From Pseudovibrio exalbescens DSM 16456 (GTDB lineage Bacteria > Pseudomonadota > Alphaproteobacteria > Rhizobiales > Stappiaceae), in the NCBI RefSeq assembly GCF_000422785.1, contig NZ_AUGS01000019.1, forward strand, positions 1 to 64,000: a stretch of 64,000 bases of DNA. The letters are read 5' to 3'. A program made the translations under genes and the position numbers. Of this stretch, positions 28,544-37,822 are shown piece by piece. Numbering within the stretch: the first letter of the stretch is position 1; the number at the start of each line of letters is the position of its first letter. The notes below the pieces were generated by a model that did not search any database, was not told where the DNA came from, and saw only the letters and a program-made list of their open reading frames with translations.

Positions 28544-28959
28544 GTTTTTCGTCTCCGTGGCAGATGGGGTAGGCTCGAGTATGTGTTTGGAACGACGATT
28601 TCTTTCTGATTTTTCTGGCGTCCGTCTTGGTTCACAACGACGTAAGCGATTGCAAACACGTCGCCCTGCACCCTGAGGCCACCAAACACTACCTCTGCTT
28701 ACTTAAGGTCACTTTAATGGCATAGAGACAGTATTAAAGTGTTGGGAGGAGGGACGCTTTATCCCGAATGCCGATTATTGTAGGGGCCATGCATTGACGC
28801 CAAACGGTTTCATCACTGAGTGAATTGTCACAAGCCAGCTCTTCTCATCGCGCTTAAGCGTTTGCATTCCGCAAAATACTTACTATCGTAAGGGAATTCT
28901 TACCTCTGCAACCTTCCAGCTATCTCAAATAAGATCAACTGACCTTTGAAAGAGCGATC
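28544..28959. other. Divergent intergenic region between efflux and hydrolase genes
   Basis: About 415 bp hold the promoters of the leftward efflux operon and the rightward beta-lactamase-fold gene. Besides the CACTTTAAT inverted repeat I see no coding sequence, tRNA or terminator. Confidence 0.45.
28710..28741. promoter_or_regulatory. Inverted repeat upstream of the RND operon
   Basis: CACTTTAAT (28710-28718) and ATTAAAGTG (28733-28741) form a perfect 9-bp inverted repeat with a 14-bp spacer, about 170 bp upstream of the adaptor gene. The geometry suits a dimeric repressor or activator. No regulator gene lies next to the operon, so the protein that binds is unknown. A weak stem-loop is the alternative reading. 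Confidence 0.45.
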
Positions 28960-30558
28960 ATGCGTTTGCCTCCAATTCCGTTTTTAGCGGCGGCCCTTTT
29001 TTGGGGCCTCACCTTGAGCGTCCACTCCGACACTTTGCAGCCATTGGTCGCCTTGCCAAATCCCGACCAGCCACCATCCGAGACCGTTTTATTGCCTGTT
29101 TCGCAGGAACGCGTACTCAAGGCTGTTGGCACCTTGGATGAACTGGCTCAAAACATGTTGGAAAAAAGCGGCATTCCGGGGCTGGCAATAAGCGTCGTTT
29201 ACAAGGGGGAGAAGATTTATGCCGAAGGCTTTGGGAAGCGGGCGGCAGGTTCAGAGAAGAAGGTCGATCCTGATACCGTGTTCCTGCTTGCCTCACTCTC
29301 AAAACCGGTGGGTGCAACCGTAGTCGCAACGCAAGTTGAGAAGGGGAGAATAGGCTGGGACAGCCCGGTTCGCGAATTTCTTCCGTGGTTTGATATGGGC
29401 ACCCCTTGGGTCAGCGATCAAGTAACGGTTGGAGATCTTTACTCCCACAAGTCAGGACTACCCGATCACGCAGGAGATGATCTTGAGGATCTTGGGTATG
29501 ATCGGCGCACAATCCTTGAACGCTTGGCACTTCTACCCAAACACAGTTTTCGCACCCACTATGCTTACACAAATTTCGGTCTCACAGCAGCTGCCGAAGC
29601 AGTAGCAGTTTCAGCAGGAACCGATTGGGCCAGCTTGGCAGACCAGACGATTTATTCTCCACTCGGCATGACCTCAACCAGTTCGCGCCACGCTGACTAT
29701 ATGGCTCAAGAAAATCGAGCAGCCGGCCATATGAAAACTGACAGAGGTTACATCGTCACGGATTTACGCCAACCTGATGCACAAAGTCCGGCCGGCGGCG
29801 TAAGTTCTTCGGCCAATGACATGGCACTTTGGATGCAAATGGTTCTGAACGAGGGGATGGTAGGCGATAATAAAGTGCTGGAGAAGGCAGCCTTACTTCC
29901 AGCTGTCTCTCCTCAGACCATCATTGGCGGACCTCGATCGATGAACGCCCGCACCAGTACCTATGGGTATGGTTTTGGGTTGGACGTTCGACCTACCGGG
30001 CGCGTAAAACTCAGCCATTCGGGGGCGTTCACACTGGGGGCGTCCACGACACTGGCCCTGGTTCCCGATCTCGATCTTGGCATCGTCGTTCTCAGCAATG
30101 CCGCACCCAGCGGGGTACCAGAGGCAATTGCGGCCTCATTTCTCGATCGAGTAGAGCTTGGCATGGATAGTCGTGACTGGCTCTCAGGGTACAGCAAGAT
30201 CATGGCTCAGCTTACGGCGCCAGTGGGCAGCCTTGTTGAACTCGAAAAGCCCAAAGACCCTGAACCGCCGCGTGCTACAAACGCCTATTTGGGGCACTAT
30301 GAAAACGCTTATTTTGGCTCGGCCTATGTTGAGGTTGAGGAAGGCGATTTGGTTCTGCGTTTGGGCCCCAAGAACCAGGAACTGAAGATGAAGCACTGGA
30401 ATGGAGATGTCTTCTCGGTTCAACCATTTTCTGAAAACCAACCAGCAGGGTCCAAATCGCAGGTAAGGTTCACGTGGGACGCAAACTCTGGCGAAGCAAG
30501 AATGGTCATAGAGCACCTGAATTCGGAGGGCTTGGGCGCGTTTGAGCGTATCCTGTAG
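28960..30558 (+). CDS. Serine hydrolase of the beta-lactamase/class C PBP family, exported
   Basis: This 532-residue protein has a signal peptide (hydrophobic FLAAALFWGLTLS, residues 8-20). The beta-lactamase domain has the nucleophile motif SLSK (Ser112-Lys115), YTN (Tyr203-Asn205) after THYA, and SHSGAF as the third motif in place of KTG/HTG. A C-terminal beta domain (residues ~425-532, NAYLGHYENAYFGSAYVEVEE) resembles DUF3471. Such proteins are usually esterases, D-aminopeptidases or peptidases and not antibiotic hydrolases; the substrate is unknown. It is a single gene followed by a hairpin terminator. Confidence 0.88.
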   Translation: MRLPPIPFLAAALFWGLTLSVHSDTLQPLVALPNPDQPPSETVLLPVSQERVLKAVGTLDELAQNMLEKSGIPGLAISVVYKGEKIYAEGFGKRAAGSEKKVDPDTVFLLASLSKPVGATVVATQVEKGRIGWDSPVREFLPWFDMGTPWVSDQVTVGDLYSHKSGLPDHAGDDLEDLGYDRRTILERLALLPKHSFRTHYAYTNFGLTAAAEAVAVSAGTDWASLADQTIYSPLGMTSTSSRHADYMAQENRAAGHMKTDRGYIVTDLRQPDAQSPAGGVSSSANDMALWMQMVLNEGMVGDNKVLEKAALLPAVSPQTIIGGPRSMNARTSTYGYGFGLDVRPTGRVKLSHSGAFTLGASTTLALVPDLDLGIVVLSNAAPSGVPEAIAASFLDRVELGMDSRDWLSGYSKIMAQLTAPVGSLVELEKPKDPEPPRATNAYLGHYENAYFGSAYVEVEEGDLVLRLGPKNQELKMKHWNGDVFSVQPFSENQPAGSKSQVRFTWDANSGEARMVIEHLNSEGLGAFERIL

Positions 30559-30577
30559 CGCCCCACATCAGAAAGGG

Positions 30578-30604
30578 AAGGGCGGTCTTGAATAGCCGCC
30601 CTTT
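30578..30604 (+). terminator. Hairpin after the serine hydrolase gene
   Basis: AAGGGCGG (30578-30585) pairs with CCGCCCTT (30596-30603) around a 10-nt loop, followed by only a short T run. It lies 20 bp after the hydrolase stop codon and between convergent genes. Confidence 0.65.
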
Positions 30605-30635
30605 GGAGAGTCATGAGTGTTTGTCACCCAAAGGC

Positions 30636-31280
30636 TTATGACCTCGCTTGAACCTTCGCCAAGAACTCAGGGTGATCCAACCGCATGAATATCGATGGGA
30701 CGTCAAGCGCGTCATCCGGAGTGCGATGTAAAAGCCCGTCTGGTCCGCCGCGTAGAACCGCAACATCCCATGGGTTCAAGAAGCGCCGCGCCGAAATGTC
30801 CTTTATGATCTTTTCATTGGGTTCGCCTCTTTTAAAAGCGCACATATCAATCGCGTGTTTCGGTAACCACTCGGTTCCACTCCCCGCATAGGTGACAAGC
30901 ATTCTGAAGGGTACATTGTCCGTATGGTATCGGCGGCACCCACGACGAGACCCTAACCAAAAGCCGATATAGCTCGTGTCCAGTATCGTGCAGAAAAGCT
31001 CTGACAATTGCGCCATGTCAGAGAGCCAGAGCTTGAAGAAACCAGTAGATTTTGTCGTTTCCGAAACGTGGCTATCAATGAGGCCGCGAATATCCTGCAA
31101 TGCAGACGCTCTGCTGATAGCTCCACCTACACTGAAGGGCGCTTTCAGCAATTGGTTGAAGAAAGCATCGGCACCATTGGGCACTTCTCTTTCATAGCGC
31201 GCCAACTGCTCCTTTCGTGCTTTGAAGTCCGAAAATCCTTCAAGCGTTGACGGTATGAAACAATGCTCTGGCGTTGGCAT
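30636..31280 (-). CDS. DUF1826 family protein
   Basis: This ~214-residue protein of the DUF1826 family (PF08856) is usually found beside COG0523 GTPases and under zinc-responsive control. The conserved core has GFWLGSRRGCRRYHTDNVPFR (split: GCRRYHTDN holds the H.D pair) and the MLVTYAGSGTEWLP block; then RRFLNPWDVAVLRG and LLHRTPDD. The H.D and later histidine suggest a metal-binding double-stranded beta-helix, by inference. The ATG at 31278-31280 is preferred; a GTG at 31289 is possible. It is divergent from the COG0523 gene across a region with two Zur-like boxes. Confidence 0.82.
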   Translation of the reverse strand: MPTPEHCFIPSTLEGFSDFKARKEQLARYEREVPNGADAFFNQLLKAPFSVGGAISRASALQDIRGLIDSHVSETTKSTGFFKLWLSDMAQLSELFCTILDTSYIGFWLGSRRGCRRYHTDNVPFRMLVTYAGSGTEWLPKHAIDMCAFKRGEPNEKIIKDISARRFLNPWDVAVLRGGPDGLLHRTPDDALDVPSIFMRLDHPEFLAKVQARS

Positions 31281-31306
31281 GACAATCACTCTTGCAATTC
31301 GATTTC

Positions 31307-31334
31307 GTTATATTATTACTTGTTATGTTATTAC
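31307..31334. promoter_or_regulatory. Two tandem Zur-like boxes
   Basis: GTTATATTATTAC (31307-31319) and GTTATGTTATTAC (31322-31334) are near-identical 13-mers repeated every 15 bp in the 86-bp space between the DUF1826 and COG0523 genes. They resemble the GTTAT..(A)T.AC core of proteobacterial Zur sites. They lie 27 bp from one start codon and 33 bp from the other, so both promoters could be shut off together when zinc is plentiful. Assignment to Zur is inferred from sequence and gene content. Confidence 0.65.
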
Positions 31335-31366
31335 GTTTATAAATTCAAGCGAAGGATGACCACCAC

Positions 31367-32584
31367 ATGAGCGCAAGTGATGCCAGACTCCCTGTCACAG
31401 TTCTCTCGGGGTTCTTGGGCGCCGGCAAAACAACCCTCTTGAACCATATTCTAAACAATCGTCAGAACCGAAAGGTTGCGGTGATAGTCAACGACATGAG
31501 CGAGATAAATATCGACGCCGACCTGATTGACCGAGGCGGAGCCAACTTGTCGAGGACGGAGGAAAAGCTCGTCGAGATGAGCAACGGCTGCATCTGTTGC
31601 ACTCTGCGTGAAGACCTATTGATGCAAGTCCGAGAGCTTGCGAGCGATGGTCGTTTCGACTACTTGCTCATTGAAAGCACCGGGATTTCGGAACCCCTTC
31701 CAGTCGCCACTACCTTCGAGTTTCGTGATGTGCAGGGTAATTCCCTTGCCGATCTTGCCCGTCTGGATACCATGGTCACCGTCGTGGATGGCGCAAGCCT
31801 TATCCAGAATTACAGTTCAACCGACTTTCTGAAAGATCATGGCGAAAGCCTTGGGGACCACGATGAACGCACACTGGTCGATCTTCTGGTAGACCAGATC
31901 GAGTTTGCAAATGTTGTTGTTCTGAACAAGACGGATCTATTGTCACCCCAAGAGTTGGACATCGTCCGCAGCATCATTCGCGGCTTGAATGCAAAGTGTA
32001 AACTCATCGAAACAACCATGTCCAAGGTACACTTGGATGATGTGCTCGATACGAGGTTGTTCGATCTGCAAGAAGCGCAAGACCACCCATTGTGGGCGCA
32101 GGAGTTGTATAACTTCACCGATCATATACCAGAGACCGAAGAGTACGGAATCTCAAGCTTTGTATATCGGACACGCGCGCCCTTTGATCCAGTGAAGTTG
32201 CATGCCTTCTTCAACAAGCCATGGTCAGGTGTCCTTCGTGCCAAGGGCTTCTTCTGGATTTCCACACGGCCGGACTATGTTGGAGAAATTTCTCAGGCCG
32301 GGGCATTCATACGTCATCAGGGCGTCGGCCGGTGGTGGGCATCGGTTCAACCAGATAAATGGCCCACAGATGGTGAGTTCGAGAAGCACTTGAAACGCAA
32401 TTGGCATGCTGACTATGGCGACCGACGGCAGGAGATTGTGTTCATTGGCCTGACGAAAGATATGGATGAGGTCGCCATTCGAAAACAATTGGATGCTTGC
32501 CTCGTAGCAGAGTATCTGACCAATCCGAAACACCACCAATCTCAGGAAGACCCATTCCCCGTCTGGTTCCAGAGTGCTGCGTAA
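31367..32584 (+). CDS. COG0523 GTPase, putative zinc metallochaperone (ZigA/CobW type)
   Basis: This 405-residue G3E-family GTPase has Walker [12 protein letters not shown] near residue 15, the metal-binding CxCC motif in [10 protein letters not shown], a Walker B-like [10 protein letters not shown], and the guanine-specificity motif NKTD. The C-terminal CobW_C domain starts near residue 255 and contains WVR-like residues replaced by [10 protein letters not shown]. Family members next to DUF1826 with Zur boxes are zinc-limitation chaperones that deliver zinc to client enzymes. No histidine-rich stretch is present. The ATG at 31367 follows GAAGGATG. Confidence 0.88.
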   Translation: MSASDARLPVTVLSGFLGAGKTTLLNHILNNRQNRKVAVIVNDMSEINIDADLIDRGGANLSRTEEKLVEMSNGCICCTLREDLLMQVRELASDGRFDYLLIESTGISEPLPVATTFEFRDVQGNSLADLARLDTMVTVVDGASLIQNYSSTDFLKDHGESLGDHDERTLVDLLVDQIEFANVVVLNKTDLLSPQELDIVRSIIRGLNAKCKLIETTMSKVHLDDVLDTRLFDLQEAQDHPLWAQELYNFTDHIPETEEYGISSFVYRTRAPFDPVKLHAFFNKPWSGVLRAKGFFWISTRPDYVGEISQAGAFIRHQGVGRWWASVQPDKWPTDGEFEKHLKRNWHADYGDRRQEIVFIGLTKDMDEVAIRKQLDACLVAEYLTNPKHHQSQEDPFPVWFQSAA

Positions 32585-32641
32585 CTCCCGAAAGCCGATC
32601 GGCAGAATTGCAGGCTGAACCACAAGAAAACAATCCTCTGC

Positions 32642-32682
32642 ATCAAAAATGCCCGACCGACTTCATCATGACCGGTCGGGCA
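32642..32682 (-). terminator. Terminator of the hexosaminidase gene
   Basis: TGCCCGACCG (32650-32659) and CGGTCGGGCA (32673-32682) form a perfect 10-bp stem with a 13-nt loop. On the minus strand it is followed directly by ATTTTTGATG, a T tract. It lies 25 bp past the stop of the leftward GH20 gene and also follows the COG0523 gene on the other strand. Confidence 0.8.
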
Positions 32683-32706
32683 CCAGCTCATCTTCGAGGG
32701 TATCGA

Positions 32707-35166
32707 CTACGAGTCCGCAAGTCCGGCACGTAAGCTGCGCGCCAACACTTCAACTGGACGCACGATGGCGACAATGCACTCATCGTAAGTTCCTGCATTC
32801 TCCTTAGTCACGTCCATTAGTGCATCAATGGTGTCCTCGGTTATCTCATCACCGCTCTTGACTGTTTCAATGACAGCCAGAGCCGCTTCAGCCACCGCGA
32901 CATGCCGTTCGGCGAGTTCAACACTTCCAACCGCAGAGACGTTACCTGCAAAGATATCTGCGCTGCGGCGAGCACTTTCCATAGCTTTTTGAAGGTGTTC
33001 ATTGAGCGCAGAAAGCGCCTCTGGATTATCTGGTGTGTGAGCCAGTTGCTCCATAGTGCGCACTGCCAGACTTTCAACCGGAAGTGCGTCCGCAAAACGG
33101 TTCAATCTCTCCGACTGATTATAGAGCAAGCCCTTTGGCTCAGTTGCGTTGTATTTGGCCCAATTGCGCGCATAATACTGTGCGGGTTCTGCGTATTCGG
33201 CCAAAACCCTGAGTGGCTCCACATCCGCGCCATTGGCCAACCGAATAAGCTGTTTTTCGCGTCTGAGCGCATGTTCCAGACCAACCGAAACGGTCGCCCA
33301 TTGGTCAACTTCTTGCATCCGGTCATACATGCTGTCGATATCGGTCAGGTCTTCAGATGACCATAAACGCTCCCCAACAGCATATGTGCGCGGCCAGATG
33401 CGGTTTTCCAATGTAAGGTCATTGTAGTTTTCAGCCCAAATCGCAGCTTCTCCACCAAGGATCAAGTCTTGTTGGTCCGCCGTGAGCGTGACCGGATACC
33501 CCCCACTTGGAGCAGGAACAGACGTGCCTTCCATTTGCGTGGAGGCGATCAACTCGCCACTGGATGGCCAGCGAACATTCCCAACCAGTTGATAGCTGTC
33601 AGCAGTAAACTGCCCATCCTCGATCCACAGATTGAACTCGGTGTAGGACATGAAGTTGTCAAAACCGCCGCGGAACCTCTTGTTCGGTTCATATTCGATT
33701 ATATCTACTTCAGCGCGGGACTTGCCATTGTAATCAGTGAATGCGCGCGCATTGCCGTCTTCATCACGGATAATCGTCAAGGTACCTTTGCGTGGTCCGC
33801 CTTTGCCTCGCGGTTTGATCCAGCTGTAGCTTTCAAACTGCTCGCCTTCATGAACCTTATCGTCAACTGACAAACCCTGTGGCATTGGGTCGTTACGATA
33901 GTGGTAGCTGGTGGGCTGGGGCTGATCCATGTAAAACCCCGTCGACAACACACCCGCGTAACCCTGTTTGGCCGCCCGGCCCAAACTGTCGTGACCACGC
34001 CAGCTTTGAATTACGATCGACTTCGGTAGATCCTTGTGCCAGATCTCGTCCCATCCCATCATTTTCTTGCCGTGGTCTTCAAGGATCTTTTCAACCCGTG
34101 CATTCAGGTAGGATTGCAAGCCGCGTTCACCATCAAGCCCCTTATCCTTGATGAACTGCTGAATTTCCGGATTGTTCTTCCACTGGGCGTAATTCGGCTC
34201 ATCTCCACCAATGTGGATATAGGCATCTGGGAATAAGTCCACGACTTCTGCAAAGACAGCTTCGAGGAACTTGTACAATTCAGGATTGGTTGGATTCATC
34301 AGTGGTTCGAACACACCCCACTGACGCTGCCGAGGGTATGCTTGCTCTCCGAGCCCCGCCATGAGTTCAGGATAGGCATGGGCAACCGCAGACGCATGTC
34401 CCGGTAGGGAAATTTCCGGGATAACCCGGACACCGCGCTGGCGCGCATACTCGACAATTTCACGGATCTGCTCTTTTGTGTAGTAGTCACCGTCCGAATT
34501 CAATTGCCAGAGTTTGGGGTAGCTTTCCAGCTCAATACGAATGGCTTGATCGTCCCACAAATGCCAATGGAACACATTCATTTTTGCCGAGGCGAAACCA
34601 TCAATTTGCCGCTTGATTGTCTCTGGTGTGATGAAATGTCGGGCCGTATCCAGTGAGGCGCCGCGCCAAGGAAACCGAGGGGCGTCGCTAACATCTACTG
34701 ATGGCATGTAATGCCCGGCCGCATCAGTTTGGATGAGTTGTAGAAACGTCTCTACACCTCGAATAGCTCCCAAAGGCCGATCAGCAGTCAGCTTGGCTTG
34801 TGTTCCGGCGACCACAAGTGAGTAGCTTTCATCACTGGCCAGCCCCTGAACGGATTGTTTTGGCCCTTCCTTGACAGAAATGACCAGTGTGGCTTCATCC
34901 TTTGAAGTTGCCCAAGGGGAGAGCAGGGGTAAGCCTGTTTGCATTTCTATGCGGTCTACTGTTCGCCGCGCCAATGCCTCAAGCCGCTCTGATGTATATC
35001 CTTCAAGAAAAATCTTGAAATCCTTGCCAATTGCAAGCCGCCCTTCTTGCAAGTTCACCTGCTGCGGGTAAGGCATGAGGGGTAAATCTATCGAAGGTGC
35101 CCCGGCCATTGCACTTGTGCTGAGTAACAGGCCCGCCACAGCGGCAGAAGCTATACGACAAATCAT
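32707..35166 (-). CDS. Beta-N-acetylhexosaminidase, GH20, exported
   Basis: This 819-residue glycoside hydrolase family 20 enzyme releases terminal N-acetylglucosamine or N-acetylgalactosamine, for example from chitin oligomers. A signal peptide is clear (IASAAVAGLLLSTSAMAGA). The GH20b N-terminal domain precedes the (beta/alpha)8 catalytic domain, with FPWRGASLDTARHFI, FHWHLWDDQAIRIE and the catalytic pair in HIGGDEPNYAQW. Further conserved elements are WDEIW and EAAIWAENYNDLTLENRIWPR. A helical C-terminal part (residues ~640-819) follows. It stands alone, with its own terminator. Confidence 0.94.
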   Translation of the reverse strand: MICRIASAAVAGLLLSTSAMAGAPSIDLPLMPYPQQVNLQEGRLAIGKDFKIFLEGYTSERLEALARRTVDRIEMQTGLPLLSPWATSKDEATLVISVKEGPKQSVQGLASDESYSLVVAGTQAKLTADRPLGAIRGVETFLQLIQTDAAGHYMPSVDVSDAPRFPWRGASLDTARHFITPETIKRQIDGFASAKMNVFHWHLWDDQAIRIELESYPKLWQLNSDGDYYTKEQIREIVEYARQRGVRVIPEISLPGHASAVAHAYPELMAGLGEQAYPRQRQWGVFEPLMNPTNPELYKFLEAVFAEVVDLFPDAYIHIGGDEPNYAQWKNNPEIQQFIKDKGLDGERGLQSYLNARVEKILEDHGKKMMGWDEIWHKDLPKSIVIQSWRGHDSLGRAAKQGYAGVLSTGFYMDQPQPTSYHYRNDPMPQGLSVDDKVHEGEQFESYSWIKPRGKGGPRKGTLTIIRDEDGNARAFTDYNGKSRAEVDIIEYEPNKRFRGGFDNFMSYTEFNLWIEDGQFTADSYQLVGNVRWPSSGELIASTQMEGTSVPAPSGGYPVTLTADQQDLILGGEAAIWAENYNDLTLENRIWPRTYAVGERLWSSEDLTDIDSMYDRMQEVDQWATVSVGLEHALRREKQLIRLANGADVEPLRVLAEYAEPAQYYARNWAKYNATEPKGLLYNQSERLNRFADALPVESLAVRTMEQLAHTPDNPEALSALNEHLQKAMESARRSADIFAGNVSAVGSVELAERHVAVAEAALAVIETVKSGDEITEDTIDALMDVTKENAGTYDECIVAIVRPVEVLARSLRAGLADS

Positions 35167-35689
35167 GAAACCATTTCTCCCGTTTCGGTTGTAAATGGAA
35201 TGATTTGAAGGCTAATGAATTTTATTCAATACAAGTTTTTACGTAGATATTTCACAGGAAGCCGGGCTGATCTTCTCATCTGCGTATCCATGGTTTGTCC
35301 TTTGCAAAGCTCAGATTGGTGTTGGTCTGAACCAATCATTCAGTTTTGCTTGGCTTACCTTGAAGGATTCGAGCCCTTGGTATGAACCAGCGCCATACAG
35401 GTAGCGGCACCATTCAACATGATCCATCCAAGTCTCTGCAAAATCGAACAAATCACTCAGCCGGCAAAAACTTGTGTACGCGGCTTCATGACACATCAGA
35501 AAACCGAAAGATCAGCCCAATTTGGGCGCCGGTCGCAACGCTAATCGATTCAACTGAACTGAAGAATGGAGGGCGTGTGCTCAACACATTGACCCAACTT
35601 ATCCGAAAGGCGGAGGCGAGGGAGGTCGTTTTCAACCTTCACAGCATCCAAATCCTGCTGCAAACACAGGTTGAAACGATGAACCTCGA
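35167..35689. other. Intergenic region without a supported gene
   Basis: About 520 bp. The AT-rich part next to 35167 should hold the hexosaminidase promoter. Overlapping opposite-strand frames at 35311-35496 (minus) and 35382-35720 (plus) lack ribosome-binding sites and recognisable families; I do not call either. Confidence 0.4.
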
Positions 35690-37366
35690 TTACCTGTCAC
35701 CATTCCTGCAACCTAATTGAAAGCCGATGTTACAATGGGCTTGCAATTTCTCGGTATCTTCCTGTGTCCATCCTTCTGGATCAGTTACCTGAACCCATGG
35801 TCCGATATAATCGCGCGCATAATATGCGTGGCCATGGCCGGGTGGTGACCCAAACGACAGCGCCATGTCCAACGCCAACTGAAACTGCGTAACAACCGGC
35901 ATGAAGAGAAGATGCTCCGACATATCTTCTGCGGGTGGTTCGCGCATCCAGGGCGGCGCGCGCCATAGCGAAGCGGGATCATAAAGGACAATTGGGTCAC
36001 TTGAGTACTGTAGGAAAACAATACGTATGTCACCCCACGGCGCTGACGCGTCAGAAGCGTCAGCCCGATGAGAGGCATAGCGAATGATTCTGCCCTCTCC
36101 AATTTGCGGCAGAACCCATGGACTGCCTGCATTTCGTCGGTTCTGAACATAATTCCAGAATGCCGATGGAAACGGCGGCCCTGCCCAAAAGGCACCATCA
36201 ATCGGGTCGTCCATGAACCGGAAAATATTGGTAGCGTACATCGAGGACCATGCACCAAGGCTCAGTCCGTGAACATAAAGGCGGGGCCGTTGGTCTGCGG
36301 GTAGTGTTTTCCAATAGCCATGAACCACGTCCTGCAACGCTGTTGCCTGTTCCAATCCCGTGCTTGTTTCCAAAATCAAAGCAAGAGGGGACTGAAGGTA
36401 GGAGTACTGCGCACCTACAGTCGCAATGTTTCCATTGTGCATGTACTCGACAGGATCGTGTGCACCGGGATCCATCCAGCCGGTCCCTGTAGGGCTGGCG
36501 ATAATCAAGACCTCGCGATCGAACGCATTCAAACGCTTGAGCTCGGCCAATGCCAACTCTGCGCGTTCACGAGGCGTCTCTGCATTGGCACGCCCCACAT
36601 ACACACGGATCGGATCAAGAGCGGGACGACCGGTAAACGCTGCAATTGCCTCGGCATCAGGCCCAGAGGTGATAAAATCTCGCCCTGGCTCCCCAATGGC
36701 GTCCCATGCAACCAGAGAAGTTTCGCTTCCCGTCATCCTTGGATTATCAGGGGGCGGCGGCGCGTCTTCGAACAAAGCTTGAGCCACTTCGTAGCTCTCA
36801 TCAAGCGCCGTAATTACCCAATCCCACAGGCCTTCACGAGTAACTATGAACAATGCCAATACAACGGTAATAACGCCTAAGACGTTTGCCCGCCTTGGAG
36901 GCATAATTCGATAAAACCACGCCCGGACCAACCGGAATAGTGAACCGATGAGGCGACCGAACACATAGGCGAGAATGAAAGTTGCTGCAGCCGAAATTAG
37001 AATACTTGGTAGATCGAGCGCCTCTGCCGGTTCCATGCCCATCTTCTGTCGCAGCTCGTTTTGCCAGGTAAGGCTAAAGCCCAGAGCCCAAAAGAAAAAC
37101 ACAAAAACCAAAACTGTAAGGATCCAGAAAATCACTTTCACCGGGCGCCCCGATAAATGCGGCATATCTGCTGCGCACCAGAGGAGCGCTATGATCATGC
37201 CAATTAGATATCCCAAGGCGGTGACAAGCCCGCCCAGAACACCCTGTTCAAGAGGGCCTCGCGGAATGAGCGACGGCGTCAAGGAAGCTGCAAAAAACAA
37301 TAGCCCCAACAGAAAGCAGGGAGCGCAGAAATTACCGACTAACCAGGACCAAAGACCGCGTTTCAT
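35690..37366 (-). CDS. Membrane-anchored alpha/beta hydrolase (Abhydrolase_9 type)
   Basis: This 558-residue protein has four to five transmembrane helices in the N-terminal third (PF15420-like: FCAPCFLLGLLFFAASL, LGYLIGMIIALLWC, FWILTVLVFVFFFWALGF, ISAAATFILAYVFGRL). The C-terminal alpha/beta-hydrolase domain (PF10081) has its nucleophile in VHGLSLGAWSSM (GxSxG). FWAGPPFPS and DPIVLYDPASLW hold further conserved residues, including a likely catalytic Asp. The activity is unproven; the family is thought to act on lipids or envelope esters. The ATG is at 37364-37366. Confidence 0.87.
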   Translation of the reverse strand: MKRGLWSWLVGNFCAPCFLLGLLFFAASLTPSLIPRGPLEQGVLGGLVTALGYLIGMIIALLWCAADMPHLSGRPVKVIFWILTVLVFVFFFWALGFSLTWQNELRQKMGMEPAEALDLPSILISAAATFILAYVFGRLIGSLFRLVRAWFYRIMPPRRANVLGVITVVLALFIVTREGLWDWVITALDESYEVAQALFEDAPPPPDNPRMTGSETSLVAWDAIGEPGRDFITSGPDAEAIAAFTGRPALDPIRVYVGRANAETPRERAELALAELKRLNAFDREVLIIASPTGTGWMDPGAHDPVEYMHNGNIATVGAQYSYLQSPLALILETSTGLEQATALQDVVHGYWKTLPADQRPRLYVHGLSLGAWSSMYATNIFRFMDDPIDGAFWAGPPFPSAFWNYVQNRRNAGSPWVLPQIGEGRIIRYASHRADASDASAPWGDIRIVFLQYSSDPIVLYDPASLWRAPPWMREPPAEDMSEHLLFMPVVTQFQLALDMALSFGSPPGHGHAYYARDYIGPWVQVTDPEGWTQEDTEKLQAHCNIGFQLGCRNGDR

Positions 37367-37822
37367 TCCTCAATCCTCTCGCTTGTGCCAATTCGACGGC
37401 GGATCGCTTTTGACGGTTTCCGCCCATGCGACCTCCTTTTCATTCGCTAGGCTACTCAATAAGGCCCACGGAAACTTAATGATTGGTCAATTTATACCAA
37501 ACTGGCCAACCCATCCGGATCAACTGTACTATTGGCATCACGGGCGCCGTAAAAAACCTTCAAATTGCTTTCAGATTAGAAATGAAAAGCCATTAAACGA
37601 TCTGAAAGAATTATTTAATATTCATTCCGAGTCCTGTGGTAATTACTATTTCGTAGTGTATCGCGAACAATAACCTATTTAAAAGGTTGACCGAAGACAC
37701 GAAAGATAGCCGAAACTAAGCTCACCACCTCGGTCGTGCAGATCGATAGTTGACGGCACTTGATTTTTTTCCATAATATTGATTATGGGGCAATTCCGTG
37801 TAGCGGGGTGCGCGCTATTCCC
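37367..37822. other. Intergenic region upstream of the IS30 copy
   Basis: About 455 bp, AT-rich from 37480 to 37680. A 64-codon plus-strand frame from the ATG at 37479 to 37673 (MIGQFIPNWP...) ends NYYFVVYREQ and looks somewhat protein-like. It has no good ribosome-binding site and I recognise no family, so it may be a remnant. The leftward hydrolase promoter should lie near 37370-37440. Confidence 0.35.

Noticed and set aside
35311-35720. Opposed small frames on both strands
   Set aside because: They overlap, lack ribosome-binding sites and match no family I know.
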